From Paludibacteraceae bacterium (GTDB lineage: Bacteria; Bacteroidota; Bacteroidia; Bacteroidales; Paludibacteraceae), in assembly GCA_017478725.1 (NCBI GenBank), contig JAFVDD010000039.1, forward strand, positions 1-34,096: a stretch of 34,096 nucleotides of DNA. Reading direction: 5' to 3'. Below are positions 21,551 to 28,457 of this stretch, piece after piece (the stretch's first letter is position 1; each line of letters starts with the position of its first letter). The position numbers and the translations under genes were made by a program. The notes beneath the pieces were generated by a model. That model was given only the letters and a program-made list of their open reading frames with translations. It made no database searches and had not been told where the DNA came from.

Positions 21551-23470
21551 TTAAAAAGCAAACTGCAGTCCTGCCATGACGGTGGTACGGGGCATGGGGA
21601 AGCCGGCGTTGATCTCGTACTCCGTGCCGAGGATATTATCCGCCGTAAGGGTCACCCACAACTCACGCCAGATGCGCCCTGCCGCATGGGCTGACCAGAG
21701 GCAGAAGTTCTGCTTCTTGCCATCATTGCCTGCGGCTGGCAGCCGGGTATAGAGACCGTGGATATATTGCACGTTCGTACCAATACGGAAACGGTCATGG
21801 TGGTACGCGAGGGAGACATTCAGCTTGTGCTCCGGGGCTGCCAGAACAGGGTTCGCCATATAGAGGTAGCTGTAGTTGGCGCCGAGCATCAGTCCCTGCC
21901 ACACGCGGGCGGAGAACTCCAACTCTGCACCGGCGTTCTTCAGTTCGCCGGTATTCACATTACGGGGCCGTCCGTCGATAGGACGCGTCTCAATCATGTT
22001 CTTCGCGTGCAAATAAAATATGTTCGCGCCCACGCGTATGCGCCCGCCCAGGAAGTATTGCTTGTAGGACAGTTCGTAGTTCCAGAGACTGACCGCCTGC
22101 AGGCTGTCGTTCGCCGGCGCATACATATATAGTTCGCGGATAGTAGGATTGCGGAAACCGCGGCTCACGACAGCTTTGAGTTGCGCGTCATGCGGCAGCA
22201 GAAAAGACAGCCCCGCCTGCGGCGCGTAGTAGAAACCCGCGACGGAATGCCAGCCCAAGCGGACGCCGGCATCCAACGAGAACCAATGAACCACCTCTTG
22301 CCGGAAATCCACATACCCAGCCAACTCGTATTGGGTCTTACGGATGATATCCTTGGTACTTGGTACCCGGTCACTTAGCCCCTTGTTCCACACATGTCCG
22401 CCGAAATGCTGGTAGTCGAAGCCGAAGGTGGTATGGTTGCCGCGGAAGAGGCGCACGGTCTGGTACGCACTCACGCCAAGCATAAGATCGGTGTGGTTAT
22501 ATTCGGTGGCAGGAAGCGGTTCGGTAGCCTTATGACCGTCGTTGATGCGGTGTCTGCCGCCGGAGTAATAGGCCCGGATGGCACCTTCCGTGCGGTCATA
22601 ATGATTCTCCGCCGAAAGGGTCGCCATGCCGCGGAGGATATGCTGACGGCTGTCATAAACAGGGTCGGTCACCGTGCCGGGATTGGCAGTATTGAAATAG
22701 GCGATGTTACCCGTGGCTTGGAGCGCCCAATGGGCGTTGATATCATAGCCGAGCCGCGCAAAACCGCTGTACTGCGAGAACGCCGTGTTCTCGCGGTGAC
22801 CGCTTGTGCGCACGTAGTTGAAGCCCGCCGCTTCGCTCCATTTGCCGCGACGCAGTTGGTTCGTTATTCCGGCATCCACCGAACCGAACGAACCGCCCTG
22901 CGCATGGATACGCGTGAGGATCGTGTCAGTCTTGGGCTGATGGGTGACGATATTGATGACGCCTCCCATGGCGTTGGAGCCGTAATAGAGGGACGCGGGA
23001 CCGCGGATGACCTCTACCCTCTCCGCCATCGAGGTCTGGTAGTTGTCCGCTATCGGGTGGCCGTACAGACCGGCGTATTGCGGCAGACCGTCAATGAGCA
23101 CCAACACATCCGTATTAGGCTGTCCGCCGATACCGCGCACTTTGATACCTCCCGAACCGCCGGTGCTCACGCCGTAGCCGATGACACCGCGTTGGGTGAC
23201 AAAGAGTCCGGGCACCTGCTCAGTCAAGGTCGGCAGAATATTCGGCTGCTGTTTCTCCGTCAGGACCTCTTCGGTCACTACATTGACCGTCACGGGCAGC
23301 AGACGCGGGTCGGTGGTGGTACGTGTGCCGGTTGCCACCACCTCCTGCAACGGAATAGGCGGCAGCGTGTCTTGCGTCTCTGCGGCATAAAGGGACAAAG
23401 TGCCAAGTACCAAGGGACAAAGTACCAAGTACCAAAGAGCGGACGATATGCAAGGTTTGGGGAACTTCAT
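21551..23470 (-). CDS. TonB-dependent outer-membrane receptor (BtuB/siderophore-receptor-like)
   Basis: 639 residues from the ATG at 23470 (MKFPKPCISSALWYLVL...); the open frame upstream runs into tatC and lacks sense. After the signal peptide comes PLQEVVATGTRTTTDPRLLP, a plug with ILPTLTEQVPGLFVTQRGV, GIKVRGIGGQPNTDVLVLID and VEVIRGPASLYYGSNAMGG, then a 22-strand-like barrel ending in VMAGLQFAF. No carboxypeptidase-like domain, so it belongs to the classical receptor class that takes up metal chelates, cobalamin or haem rather than the SusC class. The ligand cannot be told. It starts 5 bp after the tatC stop and is followed by the DUF362 lipoprotein, suggesting one operon. Confidence 0.93.
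   Translation of the reverse strand: MKFPKPCISSALWYLVLCPLVLGTLSLYAAETQDTLPPIPLQEVVATGTRTTTDPRLLPVTVNVVTEEVLTEKQQPNILPTLTEQVPGLFVTQRGVIGYGVSTGGSGGIKVRGIGGQPNTDVLVLIDGLPQYAGLYGHPIADNYQTSMAERVEVIRGPASLYYGSNAMGGVINIVTHQPKTDTILTRIHAQGGSFGSVDAGITNQLRRGKWSEAAGFNYVRTSGHRENTAFSQYSGFARLGYDINAHWALQATGNIAYFNTANPGTVTDPVYDSRQHILRGMATLSAENHYDRTEGAIRAYYSGGRHRINDGHKATEPLPATEYNHTDLMLGVSAYQTVRLFRGNHTTFGFDYQHFGGHVWNKGLSDRVPSTKDIIRKTQYELAGYVDFRQEVVHWFSLDAGVRLGWHSVAGFYYAPQAGLSFLLPHDAQLKAVVSRGFRNPTIRELYMYAPANDSLQAVSLWNYELSYKQYFLGGRIRVGANIFYLHAKNMIETRPIDGRPRNVNTGELKNAGAELEFSARVWQGLMLGANYSYLYMANPVLAAPEHKLNVSLAYHHDRFRIGTNVQYIHGLYTRLPAAGNDGKKQNFCLWSAHAAGRIWRELWVTLTADNILGTEYEINAGFPMPRTTVMAGLQFAF
22351..22389 (-). repeat. 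GTACTTG micro-repeat inside the receptor gene
   Basis: Plus reading CCTTGGTACTTGGTACCCGG then TCACTTAGCCCCTTG, close to the reverse complement of the 21482 element. It encodes an extracellular-loop-like part (GLSDRVPSTKD). Confidence 0.55.
23390..23436 (-). repeat. GTACTTGG/GTCCC micro-repeat encoding the receptor signal-peptide core
   Basis: Plus reading AAGGGACAAAGTGCCAAGTA, then CCAAGGGACAAAGTACCAAG, TACCAAAG: six units alternating GTACCAAG and GGGACAAA. On the coding strand it supplies LWYLVLCPLVLGTLSL, the whole hydrophobic core. Confidence 0.75.
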
Positions 23471-23475
23471 AGGCG

Positions 23476-24222
23476 TTATTTGGGGAGTATTATAATAGAT
23501 AGTTCGTATAACAAATACAGCGGAACAGTGACCAGCATGAGCGTGAATGCATCGCCCGTAGGCGTGATGACCGCCGCAAGAATCATGAGTGCTACGAGGG
23601 CGTGGCGGCGGTATTGCCTGAGCCAGGCGGCTTCCAGAAGTCCCGCTTTGCCGAGTGCCCACGCCACCAGCGGCATCTCAAAGAGAATACCCATCAGCAG
23701 GGAAAGAATCAGCAGCGTGGAGACATAGGAGTCCAATGCTATTTGGTTCACCACCTCCGGCTGCACCTGATAGGTTGCAAGAAAACGGAAGGCGAAGGGA
23801 AAGATGATGAGATAGTTGAGCGCCACGCCGCAGAGGAAGAGCAACGTGCCGAAGCCGATAATCCGTCCGGCTGCGCGCTTCTCATGCGGGTACAGAGCCG
23901 GTGCGAGAAAACCATACAACTGCCATAGCAAGTAAGGGAAGGCAATCACTAAACCTGCCAGCGCCGCCACCTGCATATGGGTGGTAAACTGGGCGGCTAA
24001 CCGGGTGTTGATGAAGGAGATCGAAACCTCTCCCCAACCCTCCCCACAAGGGAGGGAGCGAAGTAAGCGATAGGTGATAAAATCCGGATGGGAGGGCGCG
24101 AAGAGAAAGGCAAAGAGTGCATCGCGGAAGCAGAACGCCGCTACCGCGCAGATACCCCACGCCACCACGCAACGTATCAGCACGCTGCGCAGTTCGTCCA
24201 GATGATCCCAGAAACTCGGCAC
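23476..24222 (-). CDS. tatC: Twin-arginine translocase subunit TatC, with an inserted repeat-coded loop
   Basis: 248-residue inner-membrane receptor of the Tat pathway, which exports folded proteins. The start SFWDHLDELRSVLIRCVVAW carries the conserved HLxELR motif, and later segments (INTRLAAQFTTHMQVAALAG, AFPYLLWQLYGFLAPALYPH, GVALNYLIIFPFAFRFLATY, and VITPTGDAFTLMLVTVPLYL) are standard TatC helices. Residues 53-67 (LLRSLPCGEGWGEVS) lie in the first periplasmic loop and are encoded by a palindromic repeat at 24022-24066, apparently tolerated there. It follows tatA by 23 bp and precedes the TonB receptor by 5 bp. Confidence 0.94.
   Translation of the reverse strand: MPSFWDHLDELRSVLIRCVVAWGICAVAAFCFRDALFAFLFAPSHPDFITYRLLRSLPCGEGWGEVSISFINTRLAAQFTTHMQVAALAGLVIAFPYLLWQLYGFLAPALYPHEKRAAGRIIGFGTLLFLCGVALNYLIIFPFAFRFLATYQVQPEVVNQIALDSYVSTLLILSLLMGILFEMPLVAWALGKAGLLEAAWLRQYRRHALVALMILAAVITPTGDAFTLMLVTVPLYLLYELSIIILPK
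24022..24066 (-). repeat. GC-rich palindromic repeat inserted in frame in tatC
   Basis: Contains CCTCTCCCCAACCCTCCC, CACAAGGGAGGGAGC, with the inverted pair CCCTCC/GGGAGG. It aligns with the left half of the repeat at 19840-19914 (CCTCACCCCAACCCTC ... GAGGGAGC). On the coding strand both yield GEGWGEVS. Confidence 0.82.
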
Positions 24223-24227
24223 GAGTT

Positions 24228-24262
24228 TAAATTACGAATTAAAAATTAAGAATTACGAATTT
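24228..24262. repeat. AATTACGAATT micro-repeat between tatA and tatC
   Basis: Two copies of AATTACGAATT around AAAAATTAAG. It supplies the last residues and the stop codon of tatA (IRNS). Confidence 0.6.
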
Positions 24263-24425
24263 CTTCGTTTTCTTTCTTCTCTTCTTCGTCGCCTTCTTTC
24301 ATGCCGTCCTTGAAGGACTTGACGCCTTTGCCCAGACCCTTCATCAGTTCAGGGATTTTCTTGCCGCCGAAGAGCAGCAGCACGATGAGGGCGATGATGA
24401 TGATTTCAGTTAGACCTAAATGCAT
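24246..24425 (-). CDS. tatA: Twin-arginine translocase subunit TatA
   Basis: 59 residues, typical for a small Tat[21 protein letters not shown] is the N-terminal membrane helix, followed by the family hinge [20 protein letters not shown], an amphipathic helix, and a charged tail ([16 protein letters not shown]). Oligomers form the pore used with TatC. The last four residues and stop fall in a micro-repeat shared with the tatA-tatC gap. A consensus promoter lies 184 bp upstream, leaving a leader of about 178 nt that can form hairpins. First gene of the presumed tatA-tatC-receptor-DUF362 operon. Confidence 0.93.
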   Translation of the reverse strand: MHLGLTEIIIIALIVLLLFGGKKIPELMKGLGKGVKSFKDGMKEGDEEEKKENEEIRNS

Positions 24426-24603
24426 ACGCTGCTTGGGCTGAGACTTCGCACGACTGCGTGATTGGAAATCACTTGTATAGTGCCTTCGTCTCGCCCTGCG
24501 CTTATTCGGTCTGCGCGCACTACGTTAGCGCACATCCCGATTTTTGCAGGGCACCCTCTGCCCAATAAGAGGGGTTAAATGGTGTTCTACTCTTTATCAA
24601 AAA
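24426..24603 (-). promoter_or_regulatory. Long hairpin-rich 5' leader of tatA
   Basis: No gene. On the minus strand the leader can form CCTCT/AGAGG around TATTGGGC and a GC-rich hairpin around TGCGC...GCGCA (24511-24534), which contains CGCTAACGTAG, also seen in the secA leader at 387-397. No known riboswitch recognised. Confidence 0.35.
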
Positions 24604-24608
24604 CGCTG

Positions 24609-24640
24609 CAAATTTACGGTTTTTTTTTGACATACGCAAG
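24609..24640 (-). promoter_or_regulatory. Promoter of the tatA operon
   Basis: On the minus strand CTTG (24637-24640), 20 nt, TAAATTTG (24609-24616). Next to it, 24644-24689 forms a GC-rich inverted repeat (AGAGCGCGAGCGAT with ATCGCTCGCTCT). Confidence 0.6.
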
Positions 24641-24732
24641 AGCGCGAGCGATTTTGGACGATTTTTTGTCCCGCTCATCGCTCGCTCTTCTCTCGGTCAT
24701 CGCTCGGTCGGTGAGGGAATTGACGGGCACAC

Positions 24733-24768
24733 AAAAACAGCCGCCGGTGTCATGCGACCCGACGGCTG
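24733..24768 (-). terminator. Hairpin terminator after the HdeD-like gene
   Basis: On the minus strand CAGCCGTCGGGT...ACACCGGCGGCTG followed by TTTTTG, 27 bp past the stop codon. Confidence 0.8.
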
Positions 24769-24794
24769 ATTGCTGATTACTGACAGCTGAAAAC

Positions 24795-25394
24795 TTACTT
24801 CACTTCCTCTACATCCTCGATGTCGATGACTTGGTGGAAGCGGTCTGCCAGTTTGTTGAGTTTCTTCTCTACGCGGTTGACAGCAGCCACTTTAACCCAG
24901 TTGCCGATGCCGTCGGCGATGATACCGAGACCTACCAGCCAAGCGATGGTAGTAGCCGAGATGGACGGATCGCAGAAGAAGCAGTAGCAACCGCCGCACA
25001 TAGCCAGCACGCCGAGCAGGCAGAGTACCCACCAGCGGCGGAAACCGAGGCGCTTGTAGTTGAACGAGTCCAGCATCAGGTTCAGTCCCTCATAGAACAC
25101 CCAGAAAGCGAAGATGAACGGCAGAGCCACAGCCAGCGGAGCCGGCATGATGATGATTGCCACGCCGAGGAAGACCTGCAACAAAGCAGCGAGGAAAGTC
25201 AGACCGCTGAACGGATTGATAGCACGGAGCGTAGCCCATGCACCGAAGGTGCTGCAACCGCTGATGATAAGCATCAGACCAAACGCCCATGCCAACGAAA
25301 CGAGGGTGCTGCCCGGATAGATGATACAGAGCACACCCAGCACCACGAGGGCTATACCCGCGAGGCACATCAGAATTTTAGTACTTGTCTTCAT
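24795..25394 (-). CDS. HdeD-like (DUF308) membrane protein
   Basis: 199 residues with six predicted TM helices: ILMCLAGIALVVLGVLCIIY, VSLAWAFGLMLIISGCSTFG, LTFLAALLQVFLGVAIIIMP, LPFIFAFWVFYEGLNLMLDS, WWVLCLLGVLAMCGGCYCFF and TTIAWLVGLGIIADGIGNW. The paired three-helix layout with Gly-rich helices is that of DUF308/HdeD proteins, linked in enterobacteria to acid resistance; its role here is unknown. A charged C-terminal tail (FHQVIDIEDVEEVK) faces the cytoplasm. It is a single-gene unit with a perfect consensus promoter and a strong terminator. Confidence 0.87.
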   Translation of the reverse strand: MKTSTKILMCLAGIALVVLGVLCIIYPGSTLVSLAWAFGLMLIISGCSTFGAWATLRAINPFSGLTFLAALLQVFLGVAIIIMPAPLAVALPFIFAFWVFYEGLNLMLDSFNYKRLGFRRWWVLCLLGVLAMCGGCYCFFCDPSISATTIAWLVGLGIIADGIGNWVKVAAVNRVEKKLNKLADRFHQVIDIEDVEEVK

Positions 25395-25437
25395 AGATTT
25401 AAATAATTAAAATGTTTGTTTTTCTCAATTGGGACTG

Positions 25438-25469
25438 CAAAGTTACTAATTTCTCTCGAAATATGCAAA
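25438..25469 (-). promoter_or_regulatory. Promoter of the HdeD-like gene
   Basis: On the minus strand TTTG (25466-25469), 20 nt, TAACTTTG (25438-25445), about 44 bp upstream of the ATG. Confidence 0.7.
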
Positions 25470-25485
25470 TAAAAATATATTTTTC

Positions 25486-25620
25486 TTGCACATTCGGATT
25501 TTTTGTAGTAATTTCGGACTCCGCCACTACGTTTCCCCCGAAATTACGGTCGCGAAATCCTGCAAATGGCAAAATAAAATTCATTTTATTTGCACATTTG
25601 GATTTTTTGTAGTAATTTTG
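25486..25620 (+). repeat. Duplicated 31-bp promoter-like sequence, 104 bp apart
   Basis: 25486-25516 and 25590-25620 agree at 29 of 31 positions. The second copy is a full promoter on the plus strand (TTTG 25589-25592, 20 nt, TAATTTTG 25613-25620); the first has CTTG and TAATTTCG. Between them GTAATTTCGG and CCGAAATTAC form an inverted repeat. Any transcript from copy 2 would run antisense into tRNA-Lys; no plus-strand gene begins until ispG. Otherwise 25395-25701 holds no gene. Confidence 0.6.
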
Positions 25621-25672
25621 CAAGCAAAATAGCAAGGCGTTATTTGAAAGAATGAGAAAGGAGCACAGAAAA

Positions 25673-25698
25673 CAAAAAAGAGAGCCGAAACTCTCTTT
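25673..25698 (-). terminator. Hairpin terminator after tRNA-Lys
   Basis: On the minus strand AAAGAGAG, loop TTTCGG, CTCTCTTT then a T run, 4 bp past the tRNA 3' end. Confidence 0.75.
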
Positions 25699-25701
25699 CT
25701 G

Positions 25702-25774
25702 TGAACCAGCTGGGGCTCGAACCCAGGACCCCATCCTTAAAAGGGATGTGCTCTACCTGCTGAGCTACTGATTC
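25702..25774 (-). tRNA. tRNA-Lys (TTT anticodon)
   Basis: 73 nt. Acceptor GAATCAG/CTGGTTC, D arm AGCTCAGCAGGTAGAGC, anticodon stem CATCC/GGATG around CTTTTAA (anticodon TTT), T arm with GGTTCGAGCC; discriminator A, no encoded CCA. Promoter 39 bp upstream and terminator directly downstream. Confidence 0.96.
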
Positions 25775-25799
25775 GTCGCGCTTCACGCGACCCTTTTTC

Positions 25800-25849
25800 T
25801 CAAAAGCGGGTGCAAAGGTACTGCTTTTTTTTGACATGACCAAATTTTT
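25800..25849 (-). promoter_or_regulatory. tRNA-Lys promoter, identical to the tRNA-Gln promoter block
   Basis: On the minus strand TTTG (25841-25844), 20 nt, TACCTTTG (25813-25820). The 50-nt block is base-for-base the same as 4732-4781. Confidence 0.75.
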
Positions 25850-25901
25850 TTGAAGATTTTTGTAAAAAAATAATGTTTTAGGGTGTTTTTCACCACAATA
25901 T

Positions 25902-27308
25902 ATGGAAATAAAACTAAATTATAAGCGTAGAGAGACCAGCCAAGTGCAGGTTGGAAACATTTTTATCGGTTCTGATTTCCCTATCCGGGTGCAGACGATG
26001 ACGAACACTTCGACCAATGATATAGACGGTTCGGTGGACCAAGCGCGGCGGTGTATAGAGGCCGGAGCAGAGTTGCTGCGGTTTACGACACAGGGGCTGC
26101 GCGAGGTGGAGAGTCTCAAAGAGATTCATGCACAAGTACTGACGGCAGTGCCGCTGGTAGCGGATGTGCATTTTCAGGCAGACGTAGCCGATGCTGCGGC
26201 GCAAGTGGTAGAGGCAGTGCGTATCAATCCGGGCAATTATATCGACCCGGCGCGCAAGTTCCAACATATTGATTATACGGACGAGGAATACCGCGCGGAA
26301 TTGCAACGCTTGGAAGACCGTTTTGTGCGGTTGTTAGACATCTGCAAGACGCACGGGACGGCTATCCGTCTAGGTGTTAACCACGGTTCGCTGAGCGACC
26401 GTATCATGTCGCGTTACGGCGACACGCCGGAAGGAATGGTAGAGAGCGTAATGGAGTTTCTGCGCGTGGCGGTGCGGCATGCGTTTGGCAATATCGTCAT
26501 TTCCATCAAGGCGAGCAACACACGCGTGATGGTCGAGACCGTTCGGCTGTTGGTCAAACAGATGCACCACGAGCACATGGCTTTTCCGTTGCACTTGGGC
26601 GTGACGGAAGCCGGCGAAGGCGAGGATGGGCGTATCAAGTCCGCTGTGGGCATCGGTGCGCTGTTGGCAGACGGTATAGGCGACACAATCCGCGTGAGTC
26701 TGAGCGAAGCGCCGGAGAACGAGATTCCTGTTGCCCGGCAGTTAGTGGATTATTTTGCGGACGAGGAGTCGGTGCGTTATGATGGTTCGGTTCGTGCTGA
26801 AGTGCTCGATAACATAGGCGGTTACGCCGAAGTGCGCTATACGAGTTACGAGGAAGACTGGGAGACGTTCTGTCTGCAAGCTGCGGCAGAGTGCGGACGG
26901 TTGTTGTGGGAATACAAAGCACAGGAGCTGACGATTGTCAATCCGCATTTCTCGGAGACGAAGCTGAATTTCCTGAGCAAGGACATCCTGCAAGCCGCGC
27001 GCGTGCGTATTTATAAAACGGAGTATATCTCCTGCCCGGGCTGCGGACGAACGATGTTCAACTTGGAGGAGACGATCCGCAAAGTGAAAGCCGCCACCGC
27101 TCACCTCACAGGCTTGAAGATCGCCGTCATGGGCTGTATAGTAAACGGTCCGGGTGAGATGGCGGATGCCGATTACGGCTATGTGGGAGCCGGTCGTGAC
27201 CGCATTTCCCTCTATCGCGGCAAAGAGTGCGTCCTCAAAAACATCCCGCAGGAAGAAGCCGTCACCCAACTCCTCGCCCTCATCGAAAGCGACCAACACA
27301 GCAAGTAA
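25902..27308 (+). CDS. ispG: 4-hydroxy-3-methylbut-2-enyl diphosphate synthase (flavodoxin/ferredoxin)
   Basis: 468 residues. IspG is the [4Fe-4S] enzyme of the MEP isoprenoid pathway that turns MEcPP into HMBPP. The TIM-barrel domain starts at VQVGNIFIGSDFPIRVQTMT with NTSTNDIDGSVDQARRCIEA and PLVADVHFQADVADAA. The C-terminal Fe-S domain has CPGC (Cys378, Cys381) and Cys412 in MGCIVNGPGEMADADYGYVG, the three cluster ligands, with Glu419 of NGPGE. Bacteroidetes enzymes usually carry a large insert between the two domains and exceed 600 residues; here only about 100 extra residues remain compared with the 372-residue E. coli form (around ADEESVRYDGSVRAEVL to NPHFSETKL). The start fits MEIKLNYKRRET. 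It is followed after 15 bp by an unknown conserved gene. Confidence 0.95.
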   Translation: MEIKLNYKRRETSQVQVGNIFIGSDFPIRVQTMTNTSTNDIDGSVDQARRCIEAGAELLRFTTQGLREVESLKEIHAQVLTAVPLVADVHFQADVADAAAQVVEAVRINPGNYIDPARKFQHIDYTDEEYRAELQRLEDRFVRLLDICKTHGTAIRLGVNHGSLSDRIMSRYGDTPEGMVESVMEFLRVAVRHAFGNIVISIKASNTRVMVETVRLLVKQMHHEHMAFPLHLGVTEAGEGEDGRIKSAVGIGALLADGIGDTIRVSLSEAPENEIPVARQLVDYFADEESVRYDGSVRAEVLDNIGGYAEVRYTSYEEDWETFCLQAAAECGRLLWEYKAQELTIVNPHFSETKLNFLSKDILQAARVRIYKTEYISCPGCGRTMFNLEETIRKVKAATAHLTGLKIAVMGCIVNGPGEMADADYGYVGAGRDRISLYRGKECVLKNIPQEEAVTQLLALIESDQHSK

Positions 27309-27323
27309 ATCATACATCAGAAT

Positions 27324-27785
27324 ATGACCACTTTAACGAAAAGCGAAAAAGTGGCTATCATGGCGGACATGAAGTCCTTTGACGAACCGATGCCGGCTGT
27401 CGGAATCTTTTGGTATGATCCGGAGGAGCATGATTTCTTCGGCGTGTACAAGAAAGAACTGACGCCCAAAATGATTGAGGATGCGGCAGATAAAGGACTT
27501 CCCTATATCAACTATCAGACACTTCACCGTCAAATTTGGCAAAAGCAGTATTTCCGTGCATTGGCTAAAAACGAACCGACTAAGTTCAAAGGCGATTACA
27601 CCCAAGTGCCTCGCGGACGTGTATCATGGAGTGTAGATCATTTTGTGGTCTTTGTTGGGCAATGGGCAAAAGATATCGAGGACGAATTAACGGCATTGTT
27701 AGAGAAATATTTTGCTTTGCCGTATTTTGAGTTCCGTGTCGACGAACATTGGGACATAGGTCACGGTTGGTCAGGAGATATGTAA
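27324..27785 (+). CDS. Conserved protein of unknown function
   Basis: 153 residues, soluble. Recognisable stretches are PAVGIFWYDPEEHDFFGVYK, KGLPYINYQTLHRQIWQ, KFKGDYTQVPRGRVSWSVDH and the C-terminal DEHWDIGHGWSGDM. I recall similar conserved unknown proteins in Bacteroidales, with no assigned role. The many acidic and aromatic residues and the conserved HWD..HGWSGDM end suggest a folded enzyme-like or binding domain, but nothing catalytic is proven. It lies 15 bp after ispG and before a strong terminator, so it is probably cotranscribed with ispG. Confidence 0.8.
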   Translation: MTTLTKSEKVAIMADMKSFDEPMPAVGIFWYDPEEHDFFGVYKKELTPKMIEDAADKGLPYINYQTLHRQIWQKQYFRALAKNEPTKFKGDYTQVPRGRVSWSVDHFVVFVGQWAKDIEDELTALLEKYFALPYFEFRVDEHWDIGHGWSGDM

Positions 27786-27806
27786 TCCTCGAAATACAAA
27801 CTCATT

Positions 27807-27847
27807 AGGCGCAAAGGCTCAAACCTTTGCGCCTTTTGCTTTTTTTC
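27807..27847 (+). terminator. Hairpin terminator of the ispG unit
   Basis: AGGCGCAAAGG, loop CTCAAA, CCTTTGCGCCT, then TTTGCTTTTTTT. Near twin of the terminator at 29629. Confidence 0.85.
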
Positions 27848-28385
27848 ATATCTTGGCTACGAATGTGAGGCCGTTCTTGCCACCGATGGCATAGCCTTCG
27901 TAGTCGGCATCTCTTGTATGCAAATGATCCACTATCAACGCTTGGTCTTGCGCTATCGTGCGGCAGGAGAACGTGTCGCCGGCATGCAGCTTGCTGTTGA
28001 CGGCTTCCTCCACGCGCCATCGGTAGTCGCCCAAATAGCTCAACACACAAACGCGGTTCGGTAGCCACGCTATACGCACGCGGTCGCCTTTCTGGCACTC
28101 GTCGGCATGAATTGCGGCGGTATGAATGAAGTCCGATTCTTCGTTTGCTTTTGCGTATTGTTCCAACACGCGCACCGTGCTCTGCCGAACGGAAGGATAG
28201 CCTTTCTTGTAACCCCAAATACGGCAGAGGGTGTCTGGACTGATCCGTTCGCCGGTTGCACGCAATATAGATATACTCAGTTCTCCAAAGTCCGCTGGAG
28301 TTGCCGGAACACGCCCCAAACGTACTTCAACCGCCCTCTTCAACTGGCTGATAGCGATGCTATTCGTTTGAAAAGAAGTCTCCAT
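27846..28385 (-). CDS. Putative DNA-binding-like regulator of Bacteroidales, unknown
   Basis: 179 residues. The N-terminal half (LKRAVEVRLGRVPATPADFG, SISILRATGERISPDTLCRI with WGYKKGYPSVRQSTVRVLEQ and YAKANEES) resembles a common Bacteroidales family whose first domain looks like a helix-turn-helix (SP.TL.R.WGY). The C-terminal half is a small beta domain (QKGDRVRIAWLPNRVCVLSY, YRWRVEEAVNSKLHAGDTFS, YEGYAIGGKNGLTF). I know the pattern but no function; transcription regulator is an inference. It is divergent from the kinase gene and their promoters overlap, so it may control itself and the kinase. Confidence 0.75.
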   Translation of the reverse strand: METSFQTNSIAISQLKRAVEVRLGRVPATPADFGELSISILRATGERISPDTLCRIWGYKKGYPSVRQSTVRVLEQYAKANEESDFIHTAAIHADECQKGDRVRIAWLPNRVCVLSYLGDYRWRVEEAVNSKLHAGDTFSCRTIAQDQALIVDHLHTRDADYEGYAIGGKNGLTFVAKI

Positions 28386-28401
28386 AATCTGAAAATTTGC
28401 A

Positions 28402-28449
28402 CAAAATTATAAAATTATTTGCATATACGCAAATTTTTTTGTACTTTTG
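28402..28449. promoter_or_regulatory. Overlapping divergent promoters sharing a palindrome
   Basis: Plus: TTTG 28418-28421, 20 nt, TACTTTTG 28442-28449 (kinase). Minus: TTTG 28430-28433, 20 nt, TAATTTTG 28402-28409 (regulator). Both -33 boxes are the two arms of the palindrome ATTTGC-ATATAC-GCAAAT, so only one polymerase can bind at a time. Confidence 0.75.
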
Positions 28450-28457
28450 CACCGTCA

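Noticed and set aside
23471-23662. N-terminal extension of the TonB receptor
   Set aside because: It overlaps the tatC coding sequence and has no signal peptide; the ATG at 23470 is directly followed by one.
22394-23728. 444-codon plus-strand frame over the TonB receptor gene
   Set aside because: Shadow of the receptor; composition (His/Arg/Val-rich) is that of antisense frames.
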